The position numbers were made by a program, and so were the translations under genes. Source: Enoplolaimus lenunculus (taxonomy: Eukaryota; Nematoda; Enoplea; Enoplida; Thoracostomopsidae). From it: a DNA stretch of 64,000 bases. How positions within the stretch are numbered: the first letter of the stretch is position 1; every line of letters begins with the position of its first letter. This document shows positions 20,501-28,920 of the stretch, in pieces. The notes beneath the pieces were generated by a model. That model did not search any database and was not told where the DNA came from. It saw only the letters and a program-made list of their open reading frames with translations. Where the stretch lies: contig JASANG010001091.1 of the NCBI GenBank assembly GCA_030248215.1, forward strand, positions 289,497-353,496. The letters are read 5' to 3'.

Positions 20501-23500
20501 TTTTATAATTCCGGTTGCACCCTGTTATAGCAGTAAAAGGTGAAATGGCTACGGGTCTCTAAGCCGGGGTGGGCTACCCTTTGGACCCACCACTGCTATT
20601 ATAAGAGGTCGATTAATTGTTTACATGACGTCATTCCTTCTCGATGTGATCTCCTATCCAAACCCTGTACAACAAACCCACCAATAGTAGTGATGACAGT
20701 TGACGCGAAAAAAATCGCCGCTTGAAACGTCCACAACTCTGTTGCGGTATCATTGTTTAAATCCAACATTGTAATGTGTCCGTTTTGAAAATTGCGTACC
20801 AACCATAGTTCAATTTGACGAAATTCCGCTTCAGCGTACGCGGTCCACTGACGCCGAGTGACCATCGAAGTGGTGTTGACGTCGCCGGCAGCCGTGTCCA
20901 CGCTCATTGCGGTCATATTCCAAAGTGTTTCCAGTACGCGATACCTGCTTTGAGTCAGTGTCCGCATTGATTCTCGTCGCACGATTCGTTCGTTTGGCAG
21001 TTCGATTAAGTGAAAGACACCAGCACCGAATACCGTATACCCGCCGAGTAGAAGAACGAGTCCAACGTGTGGAAGAATCATTTTTGCGTACTGTAAAACA
21101 ATTTCAATTTTAACCCTCAATGGCCCGACAGTCTACATATGTAGACATAACCAGTTCGACAATTGATTGTTCGGCAGGTGCTATAGTTAAGAATCTATTG
21201 TTTAATTTCCATCGATAATTATTCTGTTATAGTAGTATAAAAAACTTATAGCATTGTGGGAACAAAAGTTTGGTGTACAGTGAGTCATATACCTATATAA
21301 CCCGACCGTCTACATATGTAGGCAGATGTTGATTTGATCATAGTTTGAGTTTTGACAAGAATTGGAACGTTTTGTTCTTACACACGGTTTTGTATGGTGA
21401 GGTAAAGTCAGGGAAATGTCAGGTTTGCATAAATTATCTTTGACTGAGGTCGTACGACGTGTATTAGAACCAAGTGATTCAGAGACAGAAGATGACAAAC
21501 CGGACGACAATAGTTCAAATGACGACTCAGAATCAGTTGAGTTAGGTCAATGCAGTAGTGAAGAGGCTGCTATTTATGAGCAAGATAGTGATGGTGAATT
21601 ACAAAAACAATCGGACGCATCTAGTAGTGAGTTGAGCGATATGGACGAGACTTCTAGTGGAAGTAATGTGTTTTTGTCAGCGACGGGTGTTGAGTGGCAT
21701 TCTACAACACCGCCTGTCCGTGTGTTAGCTAGAAATATAATTCGCTTTCGCGAAGGCACTGCAGTAAACCCTACAACAGAGTCACAAGCATTTTATCTTT
21801 ATATAAACGAGCCCATTTTACATACAATTCAGCGACTCACTAGTAGGCGACTGCGGGCGCGCAATTTTTCAACGCTACCAATGTGCGAGCTGAAAGCTTG
21901 GCTTGGGGTGGTAATCAGAGCTGGTGCAGATCGCGATAACATGTCTCCAGTGGCTTCACTATTCACCAAAAACGACAGCAGGCCCTTTTACCGCTGCGCG
22001 CTGTCAAAAAACAGAATGAAACAGTTGCTGGAAAATGTAACATTCGACAACAAACTGACTCGCCGGGAGCGTCAAAAAAGTGACAAAATGGCTGCTATAC
22101 GAGATGTTTGGGACCTATTTCAGTCCAACTTACGTCTTCATTATATACCGTCCGAATCACTTACAGTAGATGAACAGCTCTACGGGTATAGAGGATATGC
22201 ACCGGGGCGAGCGTACATGCCGGCGAAACCTGCTAAGTACGGCGTAAAAATATTCTGGCTTTGCGATGCTCGGAATGGATATGCCCTAAAAGGAAATATT
22301 TATACAGGGCGTGAAGGCGAACGGGCCGTAGGGCTTGCTAAACGCATCGTAATGGATCTTATTCAACCATACTGTAACACTCAGCGAAACATTTTCATGG
22401 ACCGCTATTTCACATCCCATGAATTGGCTGTGGACCTATTACAAAGTGGGCTAACGTGCACAGGCACAATAATGGCAAATCGCCGCAGCGTACCTCCGGT
22501 GCTAAAGTCAACAAAAGAACAAGAGGTCTATAGCACCCGATTTTTATGGGACCACAATAACCGCATAATGTTGGCGTCTTATTGTCCAAAGAAAAATAAA
22601 AATGTGCTATTACTAAGTTCAGTTCATGTGAAAAACGAAGTTTGCACCAGCAGAGAGGACAAAAAACCAGCAGTTATCTTGGATTATAATTTCGGAAAAG
22701 GCGGGGTTGATGTAATGGACTCTTGCATTGATGATTTTACCTGCAAACGCAAAACGAATCGTTATCCTCTAGTCTGTTTTTTCAATATGATTGATATTGC
22801 GTTGCACAACGCATTCATTGTCATGAAACTGAACGGATATCAAAAGTCACGCAATGTTTTCATGAAAAAAGTAGGCGAACAACTAGCGCAAGACAATATG
22901 ACCAAACGTTACAGTAGTGAAAAAATTTACGCAAAATCAAAGGATTCATTTATGGCTTACGGGCTGCCTCAAAAGCGAAACGAACCTTCTACATCTGGTA
23001 AACCGACCAAATGTCAGGTCACAAGTTGTCGCAAATCTACGAGATTGAGCTGTTCGTCATGTGGAAAACGAGTGTGCAAGGACCACATGAATCGCACCAT
23101 AACGTGCAACGACTGTGCTTAACTGGACAACGCGCCCGCAGTGGGAGGCTGGACGGGGAGCGGGTGGAACTCCGCCAGAACACTAGTTCTGACTGTCTCA
23201 AGCCAGTTAAAGGAGGAGAGCACCCTGAGATAAGCCAAAACTAACGCTAGTTGTGTTGTCTACATATGTACACCGTTGGGCTGATTAAGGTGAAAATTTT
23301 GCCGGGCCGTTGAGGGTTAAGTGAATTGTGAATTAAATGTTTTTTCTCGATTTACACGAATCGACAAAAATGGCGAGTCAAATTAACTCTCTCCGAAATA
23401 GGCTGTATGGAACTACACAAACTGTGTCAAATTTGACTGTGCCAGAGTCAAATTCGACTCACCGAGTCACCACGTTTGACTCTGGCAGTGGTCGAATTTG

Positions 23501-24140
23501 ACTCAATTTTTGACAATTCTGCATATTTAAGAAAAAATTTCTTATACTCAATAAATATGATTAGCAAGGTGCACTTGAAAAGTATTTGTGTTCAGGAAAG
23601 TTTTGAAAAAAGTTTTAAGTCTGACAATAAACGTTTCCCAGTTATTTTCTGAAAAATTGTCTTTAATATCAGAAAAAGTATTCAAATTTGCCACAGAAAA
23701 AATGTTTCTGAATAAATTCAGAAATACCTTGTTGTGTGTAATTTGCAATCTAGCACCGTATTCTCAAATGCGTGTTAGCATCCATTTATCACCAGTTAGT
23801 AATAGGTTTTCAAGCCAACGAAATGAAGAGCAGATCAAATGTCAAATTCGGTTCACAAGCATAGCCAATTAAATGCAATAATTCACCAACGTTTAAAGCT
23901 GCCTATTGGCTGGTTTAAACTTTACAGCTATTTATTGTCAAATTGTAATATGTATATTAGGTGCTTTGAGAATACGAGCCATAGGTGCGACTGCTATTAT
24001 TAAATTTCAACGTCACTTACCCGTTTCATTTTTTCAACCGGAGTTTCAATATCATCTTCGGCGTCGATTGCATCGCTGAGCAGCGTACCGCGGCTTGTTG
24101 CGGCACTTTGAAGATCAATTGTGTTGACTTTTGGTGCCAT
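13836..24140 (-). CDS. Two-pore-domain (K2P/TWK) potassium channel, complete, five coding exons
   Basis: A background potassium channel subunit of the plasma membrane; K2P proteins act as dimers, each subunit giving two pore loops and four membrane segments. Coding exons: 24140-24021, 21090-20682, 19099-18936, 17743-17497 and 14542-13836. Phases are consistent and the sum is 1647 nt (548 aa). Membrane segment 1 is at about residues 44-67. An extracellular cap with three N-glycosylation sequons follows (about 98, 112 and 153). Pore 1 is TTIGYGHIAP (about 174-183), then segment 2, then segment 3 (VWMTLLFLASYTALGG). Pore 2 is MATIGFGDIVP, segment 4 is next, and a cytoplasmic tail of about 200 residues ends the protein. 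GYG and GFG filters are both intact. The symbol within the twk/KCNK family cannot be fixed by eye. The gene is functional-looking despite a piggyBac transposon in intron 1 and several MITEs. Confidence 0.93.
14564..14952. mobile_element. CTGTAGTGACCCG family MITE, copy 3 (right end lost)
   Basis: TA|CTGTAGTGACCCGAATT at 14562 onwards. The right end is replaced by a TA-rich microsatellite. It starts only about 20 nt upstream of the K2P exon 5 acceptor, so it must supply the branch-point region of that intron. Confidence 0.75.
14951..15008. repeat. AT/ATATATCT microsatellite
   Basis: Alternating AT with ATATCT interruptions, joining the truncated MITE to the TGTCCC minisatellite. Confidence 0.8.
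15009..15209. repeat. TGTCCCAWYTGTCCC minisatellite, array 1
   Basis: About eighteen 11-bp units of the type TGTCCCAACTG/TGTCCCATCTG. Both strands are open across it, giving false reading frames. A sister array lies at 16533-16686. Confidence 0.85.
15925..16258 (-). mobile_element. Non-autonomous piggyBac derivative (MITE) of the 21114-23316 element
   Basis: TTAA at 15921-15924 and 16259-16262 bounds ends CCCTCAACGGCCCGG and GGGCCATTGAGGG. Read on the minus strand it matches about 305 bp of the 5' end of the intact piggyBac (21114-21418), up to and including its ATG, joined directly to the last ~30 bp (GGTGAAAATTTTGCCGGGCC). The entire coding region is missing. The match is close to base-for-base over the 5' part, including both TCTACATATGTAGA palindromes, so the copy is young. 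It could be mobilised in trans by the intact element. Confidence 0.93.
16533..16686. repeat. TGTCCCAACTGTCCC minisatellite, array 2
   Basis: About thirteen 11-bp units like those at 15009-15209 and in the same orientation. Reading frames through it are repeat-encoded. Confidence 0.85.
16699..16776. repeat. Tandem duplication of a 39-bp unit
   Basis: Two adjacent copies of GTACTCCTGGTACATTGCTG followed by TCCCGGGAAAATGGGACGG, differing at one position (TTGC/TTAC). Contains the palindrome TCCCGGGA. Confidence 0.85.
16790..16897. mobile_element. Partial hAT-like TTAGGC MITE
   Basis: Right half only: GGCTTAGG repeats and the end TATTCCGCCCCAGTTCATTACATTGGCC. Confidence 0.55.
17192..17370. mobile_element. 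hAT-like TTAGGC MITE (TTACTTTT subfamily)
   Basis: Left end GGCCCATGTTACTTTTAGGG followed by GTGTCCAGGTTTTTGGTGGG, with a TTAGGC-type core. The right end is diverged (CTGCTACGCCTCTAAAACTC). Lies in K2P intron 3. Confidence 0.6.
17497..17743 (-). CDS. K2P channel exon 4 (linker, segment 3, pore helix 2)
   Basis: Acceptor TACACTTAG precedes 17743. Encodes a basic linker with GGGRRGRSRRPSNG, then IPVWMTLLFLASYTALGG and WDYFEAFYFCFITMATIG. It ends in phase 1 after the first base of the filter glycine, at a G|GTAAAA donor. Confidence 0.92.
17807..18546. repeat. Ten near-identical 74-bp tandem repeats built from a MITE end
   Basis: Unit starts every 74 bp from 17807 (17807, 17881, 17955 ... 18473). 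Each unit carries GGGCCCATATGAAGATCAGG, AGCGGAACGTTTTTCTGTGG and TAGAATAAGCTTA, which is the left end of the TTAGGC MITE family. Only isolated changes separate units (CATATG to CGTATG in unit 3, ATCGGG to ATTGGG in unit 9). The MITE core follows at 18547. Confidence 0.95.
18547..18808. mobile_element. Core and right end of the MITE expanded at 17807, partly duplicated
   Basis: TTAGGCTTAGG core, then the end GTTCCGCTCCTGTTCGTTATACGTTGGACC at about 18673. A second core and right end follow at 18714-18800. GTTGAACTATAAACGTTTC occurs after both right ends (18700 and 18825), so the flank was copied too. Confidence 0.7.
18936..19099 (-). CDS. K2P channel exon 3 (pore 1 filter end, segment 2)
   Basis: Acceptor ATCAGTTTCAG precedes 19099. 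Completes the glycine and encodes YGHIAPMTLTGRIFCICFGL, FGIPLLLITIADIGKFLSDL and a basic end SYRRLRTQ, with donor CAG|GTTAGC. This is the conserved end of pore 1 and membrane segment 2 of K2P channels. Confidence 0.93.
19356..19567. mobile_element. hAT-like TTAGGC MITE (complete copy)
   Basis: GGCCCATGTAAAGATCGGGG at the left and CCCTGTTCTTTACATTGTCC at the right. A perfect 8-bp duplication GTCAAATT lies at 19348-19355 and 19568-19575. The 212-bp core has TTAGGCTTAGGC repeats. It shows most clearly the GTAAAGATC subfamily and its hAT-type insertion. Confidence 0.88.
19847..20524. mobile_element. CAGGGTGCAAYCGGAATT element interrupted by a TTAA element
   Basis: Inverted ends CAGGGTGCAATCGGAATTCT and AATTCCGGTTGCACCCTG. 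CAGGG-type ends suggest hAT, but the flanking octamers do not match. A 271-bp TTAA element (20045-20315) sits inside it, leaving about 400 bp of host element. Solo ends of this family occur at about 4585, 30520, 38963 and 61815. Confidence 0.65.
20045..20315 (-). mobile_element. TTAA-flanked element with tRNA-like boxes, copy 2
   Basis: TTAA at both limits, ends CCCTTTCTCACATGAAT and ATGTGAGAAGGGG. On the minus strand GCTCCTATAGCTGACTGG and GGAGTTCCAATCCTAG are the diverged A- and B-box-like motifs. Contains the perfect inverted repeat TTGCCTATAGGCAA near one end. Confidence 0.72.
20682..21090 (-). CDS. K2P channel exon 2 (segment 1, extracellular cap, pore helix 1)
   Basis: Acceptor GAAATTGTTTTACAG precedes 21090; the left TTAA of the piggyBac insertion begins only 20 nt upstream. 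Encodes YAKMILPHVGLVLLLGGYTV and FGAGVFHLIE (segment 1), a cap with sequons NMTA, NTTS and NDTA, and WTFQAAIFFASTVITTIG. Ends in phase 1 at G|GTGGGT. The reading frame open upstream to 21120 is transposon end, not exon. Confidence 0.93.
21114..23316 (+). mobile_element. Apparently intact autonomous piggyBac transposon
   Basis: Target TTAA at 21110-21113 and 23317-23320. Terminal inverted repeats are CCCTCAATGGCCCG at the left and CGGGCCGTTGAGGG at the right (one mismatch). Sub-terminal palindromes TCTACATATGTAGA occur near the left end (twice) and in part near the right (about 23258). It is 2203 bp with a single full-length transposase frame. It lies in K2P intron 1 in the opposite orientation to the channel. 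TTAA-exact insertion and these ends are the hallmarks of piggyBac elements. A deletion derivative is at 15925-16258. Confidence 0.95.
21416..23122 (+). CDS. piggyBac-type transposase (DDE_Tnp_1_7), 568 aa, uninterrupted
   Basis: Catalyses cut-and-paste transposition at TTAA. Residues 1-95 are acidic and Ser-rich. The catalytic core shows LTVDEQLYGYRG (D252), FMDRYFTS (D329) and GGVDVMD (D432, with D435), the conserved aspartates of piggyBac transposases. YAPGRAYMPAKPAKYGVKIF is the usual conserved block after the first aspartate. The C-terminal cysteine-rich zinc-binding domain runs from C533 to the end: CQVTSC, CSSCGKRVC, DHMNRTITCNDC. The ATG is at 21416 (GGGAAATGTC); length is normal for the family. 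No frameshift or internal stop is present. Whether it is expressed is unknown. Confidence 0.95.
   Translation: MSGLHKLSLTEVVRRVLEPSDSETEDDKPDDNSSNDDSESVELGQCSSEEAAIYEQDSDGELQKQSDASSSELSDMDETSSGSNVFLSATGVEWHSTTPPVRVLARNIIRFREGTAVNPTTESQAFYLYINEPILHTIQRLTSRRLRARNFSTLPMCELKAWLGVVIRAGADRDNMSPVASLFTKNDSRPFYRCALSKNRMKQLLENVTFDNKLTRRERQKSDKMAAIRDVWDLFQSNLRLHYIPSESLTVDEQLYGYRGYAPGRAYMPAKPAKYGVKIFWLCDARNGYALKGNIYTGREGERAVGLAKRIVMDLIQPYCNTQRNIFMDRYFTSHELAVDLLQSGLTCTGTIMANRRSVPPVLKSTKEQEVYSTRFLWDHNNRIMLASYCPKKNKNVLLLSSVHVKNEVCTSREDKKPAVILDYNFGKGGVDVMDSCIDDFTCKRKTNRYPLVCFFNMIDIALHNAFIVMKLNGYQKSRNVFMKKVGEQLAQDNMTKRYSSEKIYAKSKDSFMAYGLPQKRNEPSTSGKPTKCQVTSCRKSTRLSCSSCGKRVCKDHMNRTITCNDCA
23363..23515. mobile_element. 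Hairpin MITE, ATGGTGAGTC family, copy 2 (one end lost)
   Basis: Starts AAAAATGGCGAGTCAAATTA and continues with the family blocks GAACTACACAAACTGTG and GACTCTGGCAGTGGTCGAA. The right end fades into AT-rich sequence. Confidence 0.55.
23754..23982. repeat. MITE-like repeat, TATTCTCAAATG family, copy 2
   Basis: Left CACCGTATTCTCAAATGCGT, right TAGGTGCTTTGAGAATACGAGCC, inverted to each other and matching the ends at 8990-9232. Confidence 0.6.
24021..24140 (-). CDS. K2P channel exon 1 (start codon, cytoplasmic N terminus)
   Basis: Reads MAPKVNTIDLQSAATSRGTL then LSDAIDAEDDIETPVEKMKR in 40 codons, and ends in phase 0 at CGG|GTAAGT. Joined to exon 2 it gives EKMKRYAKMILPHVG, a natural run into membrane segment 1. 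ATG context is AACAAATGG. This short exon is easily missed because of its length. Confidence 0.88.
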
Positions 24141-24275
24141 TTGTTAATTATATTTTCACTTTACAGGTCTCTAAAATCATAAAACAATCAAGCGATAAAT
24201 ATTTTCGATATCCGTTAGTCGATTTTTGAGACACTTATTTATCGACCGGCGATGTCTGATCTGGTGATAATTTGT

Positions 24276-25241
24276 TGGGCCAATGTTACTTTGAGAAGCG
24301 TAACAGTAGATTAAGCGTATTCTTAAGCCAAAGCCTAAGCGTTTCAAAAATGTGTTCCTAAGCCTAAGCCTAAGCCAAGCCTAAGCGTTGCAAAAATGTG
24401 TTCCTAAGCCTAAGCCTAAGCCAAAGCGTTGCAAAAATGTGTTCCTAAGCCTAAGCCTAAGCCAAGCCTAAGCGTTGCAAAAATGAGTTCCTAACCATAA
24501 GCCTAAGCCTAAGCCTAAGCGTTGCAAAAATGAGTTCCTAACCATAAGCCTAAGCCTAAGCCTAAGCATTGCGAAAATGTGTTCCTGAGCCTAAGCCTAA
24601 GCCTAAGCCTACGCGTTGCAAAAATGTGTTCCTAAGCCTAAGCCTAAGCCAAGCCTAAGCGTTGCAAAAATGTGTTCCTAAGCCTAAGCCTAAGCCAAGC
24701 CTAAGCGTTGCAAAAATGGGTTCCTAAACCTAACCCTAAGCCAAGCCTAAGCGTTGCAAAAATGTGTTCCTAAGCATAAGCCTAAGCCTAAGCCTAAGCG
24801 TTGCAAAAATGTGTTCCTAAGCATAAGCCTAAGCCAAGCCTAAGCGTTGCAAAATGTGTTCCTAAACATAAGCCTAAGCCTAAACCTAAGCGTTGCAAAA
24901 ATGTGTTCCTAAGCATAAGCCTAAGCCTAAGCCTAAGCGTTGCAAAAATGTGTTCCTAAGCATAAGCCTAAGCCTAAGCGTTGCAAAAATGTGTTCCTGA
25001 GCCTAAGCCTAAGCCAAGCCTAAGCGTTGCAAAAATGGGTTCCTAAGCCTAAGCCTAAGCCAAGCCTAAGCGTTGCAAAAATGGGTTCCTAAACCTAAGC
25101 CTAAGCCAAACCTAAGCGTTGCAAAAATGTGTTCCTAAGCCTAAACCTAAGTCAAGCCTAAGCAAAAAATGTAATCTATAATCTAAACCTACTCTTGTAT
25201 AGACCCACCAGAATCCAGGACGCCGCTTAAAGTATTGGGCC
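24276..25241. repeat. hAT-like TTAGGC MITE expanded into a ~960-bp minisatellite
   Basis: Begins GGCCAATGTTACTTTGAGAA (24278) and ends with CGCCGCTTAAAGTATTGGGCC. Flanking octamers ATTTGTTG and ATTATTTG agree at six of eight bases. Between the ends are about sixteen units of the type CCTAAGCCTAAGCCAAGCCT plus AAGCGTTGCAAAAATGTGTT. Units vary in the number of GCCTAA hexamers. Lies about 135 bp upstream of the K2P start codon. Confidence 0.9.
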
Positions 25242-25489
25242 ATTATTTGGATTCAGTTTCGGTTCGAAGCATTCTAAGTAAATTGGTAGCTTAACAGCTA
25301 AGTTAAAAATTCACATTTAATAAACAATAAATTAAAAAATTGAAGTAAACGTGTATGATATCAAAACCAGGGTTGTGATTCCGATTCGCGCTCACGAAGC
25401 CCTCATTTAGGGGCCTCCAAAAAACTTATTGGAAGTCGTACCACAACAATTCGTCGGCCAAAAACTGGTCGCCCGACTACTGTATTGAC

Positions 25490-25788
25490 CCAAATATGAG
25501 GGGGAGCAATAAGAGGGCGGTCCCCATTTTGAGTCCGAATCAATAGGAGTTCGTATCCCAACTAAGAGTCCGTAAACGGATGGGGTCCCTAAACCCTAAT
25601 AGAGTTCATATATGCCAATTAAGCCTAATTGTAACGGATAAATGACTCCAGGACCAAATAATTTGAGATCGAAACTTTAAAGTGTACTTAAATTATAAAA
25701 ATACATTCCTAAATGTAACCTTGTATTATCGCTCAAACTATTGACATAAGACAAATAAACGTTTAATTCAACGGATAATTGCAGTAGT

Positions 25789-25859
<71 letters not shown>

Positions 25860-26013
25860 ATATATATAGATATATCTATATATATATCAGTAACGAAGGG
25901 CGGCGGAGCGTGGGTTAAAAATAAATAACAGTCCGTAACCGAATAACACGGGTGGTACCATCTGGAGAGGCCAAATAAATATCAGTCTCCCCCTCTTATT
26001 CAGGTCACTACAG
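25490..26013. mobile_element. CTGTAGTGACCCG family MITE, copy 4
   Basis: TA|CTGTATTGACCCAAATATGA at the left, TTATTCAGGTCACTACAG at the right. Enlarged by a TA microsatellite at 25795-25890. Confidence 0.75.
25793..25892. repeat. TA dinucleotide microsatellite
   Basis: About 45 TA units with a few ATATCT interruptions, inside the MITE copy at 25490-26013. Confidence 0.9.
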
Positions 26014-26469
26014 TGCGAGTAATTCGACATTTCATCGACTCCAACAACTCATCGCCAATGATAATGCTTCCACTTAGGATTAAGCTTTGGGTTATACATA
26101 GATTTATGTATAGGCTTTAGGACATATTGTCGAATCCTCATTATAAGATAAATACCATTTACACTTATGCCGACTGGGCAAACACAATGGCCGGATTACG
26201 GGCTAAGTAATTGTTTACCTGTTGTGCCGTTTTAAAAGCGTACTCAAGTTAAGTAAATACTTAAGTCGCTGACTAAATTGGATATACTACAAATTAACCG
26301 CTCAGGCATACAAACCTTGGTCTAATTGAAATTGTAGACTCATGATGCCTTCTTAATATAAAGCAAAACTTTTAGTTTCTTGTCATGACAATGGCCGTTA
26401 TTTGGCGCTTCTTTCATTGTGCTCGAAAATTTAAGTATTTACTCCAATCGGCGACTTAAGTATTTGTCT

Positions 26470-26762
26470 TGAAATCGCACAGCCAGTTTTTGCAGCGAGA
26501 AGTCTCAGCTGCAACTTGCACGAAATACTTGAAATTCCAAGTATTTTCAAAGGAACATTCCAATTGACCAAACAAACTGCAGGTCCAAGAAATTCAAACG
26601 ATTTACAACTGCGTTCACAGGTGCGAATTAAATTCAATTGCAAGAATTCCAGTGAATTTGCAGCTGCAAGAACTTCAAAGCTGCTTTGTGACCAAACTTC
26701 CACATGCAAGTTGCACATGCAAGTTTTTGCTGCATAAACTTACACGTGTGAATAGGGCTTTA
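26470..26762. repeat. Partial hairpin MITE with ACACGTGTGAATAGGGCTT end
   Basis: The right end GCATAAACTTACACGTGTGAATAGGGCTT is the inverse of the left end at 3623. GCAAGTTTTTGCTGCA and the opposite GTTTTTGCAGCGAGAAG at the left confirm the relation. Non-coding. Confidence 0.5.
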
Positions 26763-27356
26763 ATAAACAGTAAACATCAACTCACTCTAAGTGAATTTAA
26801 TTTCGCCTTTGTTTAGCAGCTCAGAATGAGCTCAATCAATTCACACTTCAGGGTTCTGAAAAACCTAATTCGGAGCTTAGATTTCTGGAGTGGATTCAAC
26901 CCATTGTGAACTAGAGACGACGGAAAACGATGCCAACGAACCGTGAGCGAAGTCACACCATCACATGAGCTTACAAGTTTTACAGCGCAAAATGCATAAT
27001 GCAAAAATACCGCATCAAACCAAACGGAAATACAGTGTAGCCAAAAAAAGGTCGCGCAATTTTCAAGAAATTGCAGATCATCATATAATATTGGTTATTT
27101 CTCACAAACATTCATACGACTGTATATAAACCACTTTAAAATATTGGATTTAAAAATAGCGACCCAAAAAAATATAATGTATGCGACGGTTGGCTGAGGG
27201 GCCAAAAAGTTTGTGGCGTTCACCCCTGAAAACGTTAAGTAGTTGTTAAAATTGACGCTGTCATACATCACGTCTCAGCAAAAATAAAATCAAAGTTGAA
27301 ACGGGTTTGAATATCTAAAAACAATGCGGTGGGTGGTTAAAGGTTGGATTTTTGGG

Positions 27357-27602
27357 CCAATGTAAAGAACACGGGCGGAACTGTATTATATGCATATTTC
27401 TAACCTAAGCCTATAAGCCTAATTGTAAGAACGAGCATATTGATAAGCCTAAGACTAAGCCTAAACCAAAGCGTAAGAATGAGCATATTTCTAAGCCTAA
27501 ACCTAATTCTAAAGCTAAAACAAGCCAAAAATTAGCTAAAGCTGAAGCGTACTCTATTCTAGTCCCACAGAAAAACGTTGCGACCCAGATTTTTACACGG
27601 GT
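27357..27602. mobile_element. hAT-like TTAGGC MITE
   Basis: GGCCAATGTAAAGAACACGG at the left, CCAGATTTTTACACGGGTC at the right. Flanking octamers GATTTTTG and GTTTTTTG match at seven of eight. Core GCCTAA units are degenerate. Confidence 0.75.
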
Positions 27603-27679
27603 CGTTTTTTGTTATAAATATTTCAATTTTTAAACTGCGGATTTAACAGTACACTACCCGGGCATCGTTAGCTAATTTA

Positions 27680-27870
27680 AACATCAAGGACGGAACGTTT
27701 TTCTACGGACTGCAACAGAGTAAGCTTAAGTTTTAGACTAAGTGTTTTGCTTGGGCTTAGGTTTTAGGCTTAGGTGTAAGTTTATTTTTATGATTAGGCT
27801 TAGAATTAAGCTTAGGATTATGCTTCCATTACTGTTACGGCCCTGATCTATACATTGGTCGCAACATGCC
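27680..27870. mobile_element. hAT-like TTAGGC MITE
   Basis: Left end ACATCAAGGACGGAACGTTT, right end TTACGGCCCTGATCTATACATTGGTC, core of TTAGGCTTAGG type. Left terminus diverged. Confidence 0.6.
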
Positions 27871-27904
27871 ACAGTGATGTAAGTTTTTCCCCAGTTACAT
27901 GTTA

Positions 27905-28304
27905 CTGTAGTGATCCGAGATAGACTGATATTTATTTAGCTTCTCCAGAGAGTACCCCACCCTGTGTTATTCGGTTACGGACTGTTATTTATTTTAACGC
28001 GCCCTTCGTTATTGATATAAATTCAGTATTGCAACTCTCCATTGAATTAAACGTTTATTTGTTTTGCATCAAAACCTTGAGCGATAATACAAGGTTATAC
28101 GCAAGAATGTACTTTCAAATCTAAGTATGTTTTAAAGTTTACGAACTCAACTGTATTTGGTGCTGGTATAATTTATATTTGTGGACTCTACTTAGGGTTT
28201 AGAGACTCTATCCGCTTACGGACTCTTATTATGGATACGGACTCCTATTGACTGGGACTCAAAATAGGGATCCGGTCTAACCCGCTCCTCTTATTCGGGT
28301 CACC
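27905..28304. mobile_element. CTGTAGTGACCCG family MITE, copy 5
   Basis: TA|CTGTAGTGATCCGAGATAGA at the left. The right end reads CTTATTCGGGTCAC and then breaks off, so the last bases are lost. Confidence 0.7.
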
Positions 28305-28920
28305 TGGTTTGGTTTTGAACAGTAGGCGGCAAAAAGGGAGGGGGCGGAGAGGTGACCTCATCCGGATTCTAAAACCAAAACTTTGTATTAATGATTTATA
28401 ATTCGAAAATTACGTTTGCGTTCTCATTTGCTTGGCTTGCCAGGTTGGTGGCACCAGTTTGTTTCCGTTGCCTGTGCCTTTGGTTTTGAAAACAAAATCG
28501 TCACTAACTTTGACAACGCCGTAAGAATGATAGACCACGCAAAAATCATGGACTGAACGTTTTGCTGTCTGACTGCAATACATTAAGCTTACGCTTTTGA
28601 CTAATGTTTCATTTTCTAATTTTATCAAATAAAGGTATTGTTAAATCTTATGATTTCACGCTTTTTTCTACGTAATCTCTTCAGGTAACTTTCCTCAAAA
28701 TTGTGCCAAGTGTTAAAACAAAGCGTACCAAGAAATAATTTTGTAAAACGATGCAAAATTGCGCTACCGAAATTGACGGAACCTTGCGCAAAAATTCTAC
28801 CGGAGCCGGAGGTCGTTTTTCTGCCGGAGTCGGGCGCAGACTTCCGGTTTTAAACCCAGCATTTGATGAAACTTGGCGAGTGAACCAAGCGAAAAAATGT
28901 ATTAAGTACGTATTTTGGCA

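Noticed and set aside
24276-25241. A chromosome end or fused telomere
   Set aside because: The GCCTAA tracts are imperfect, separated by a GTTGCAAAAATG spacer, and bounded by MITE ends and near-matching octamers; genes continue on both sides.
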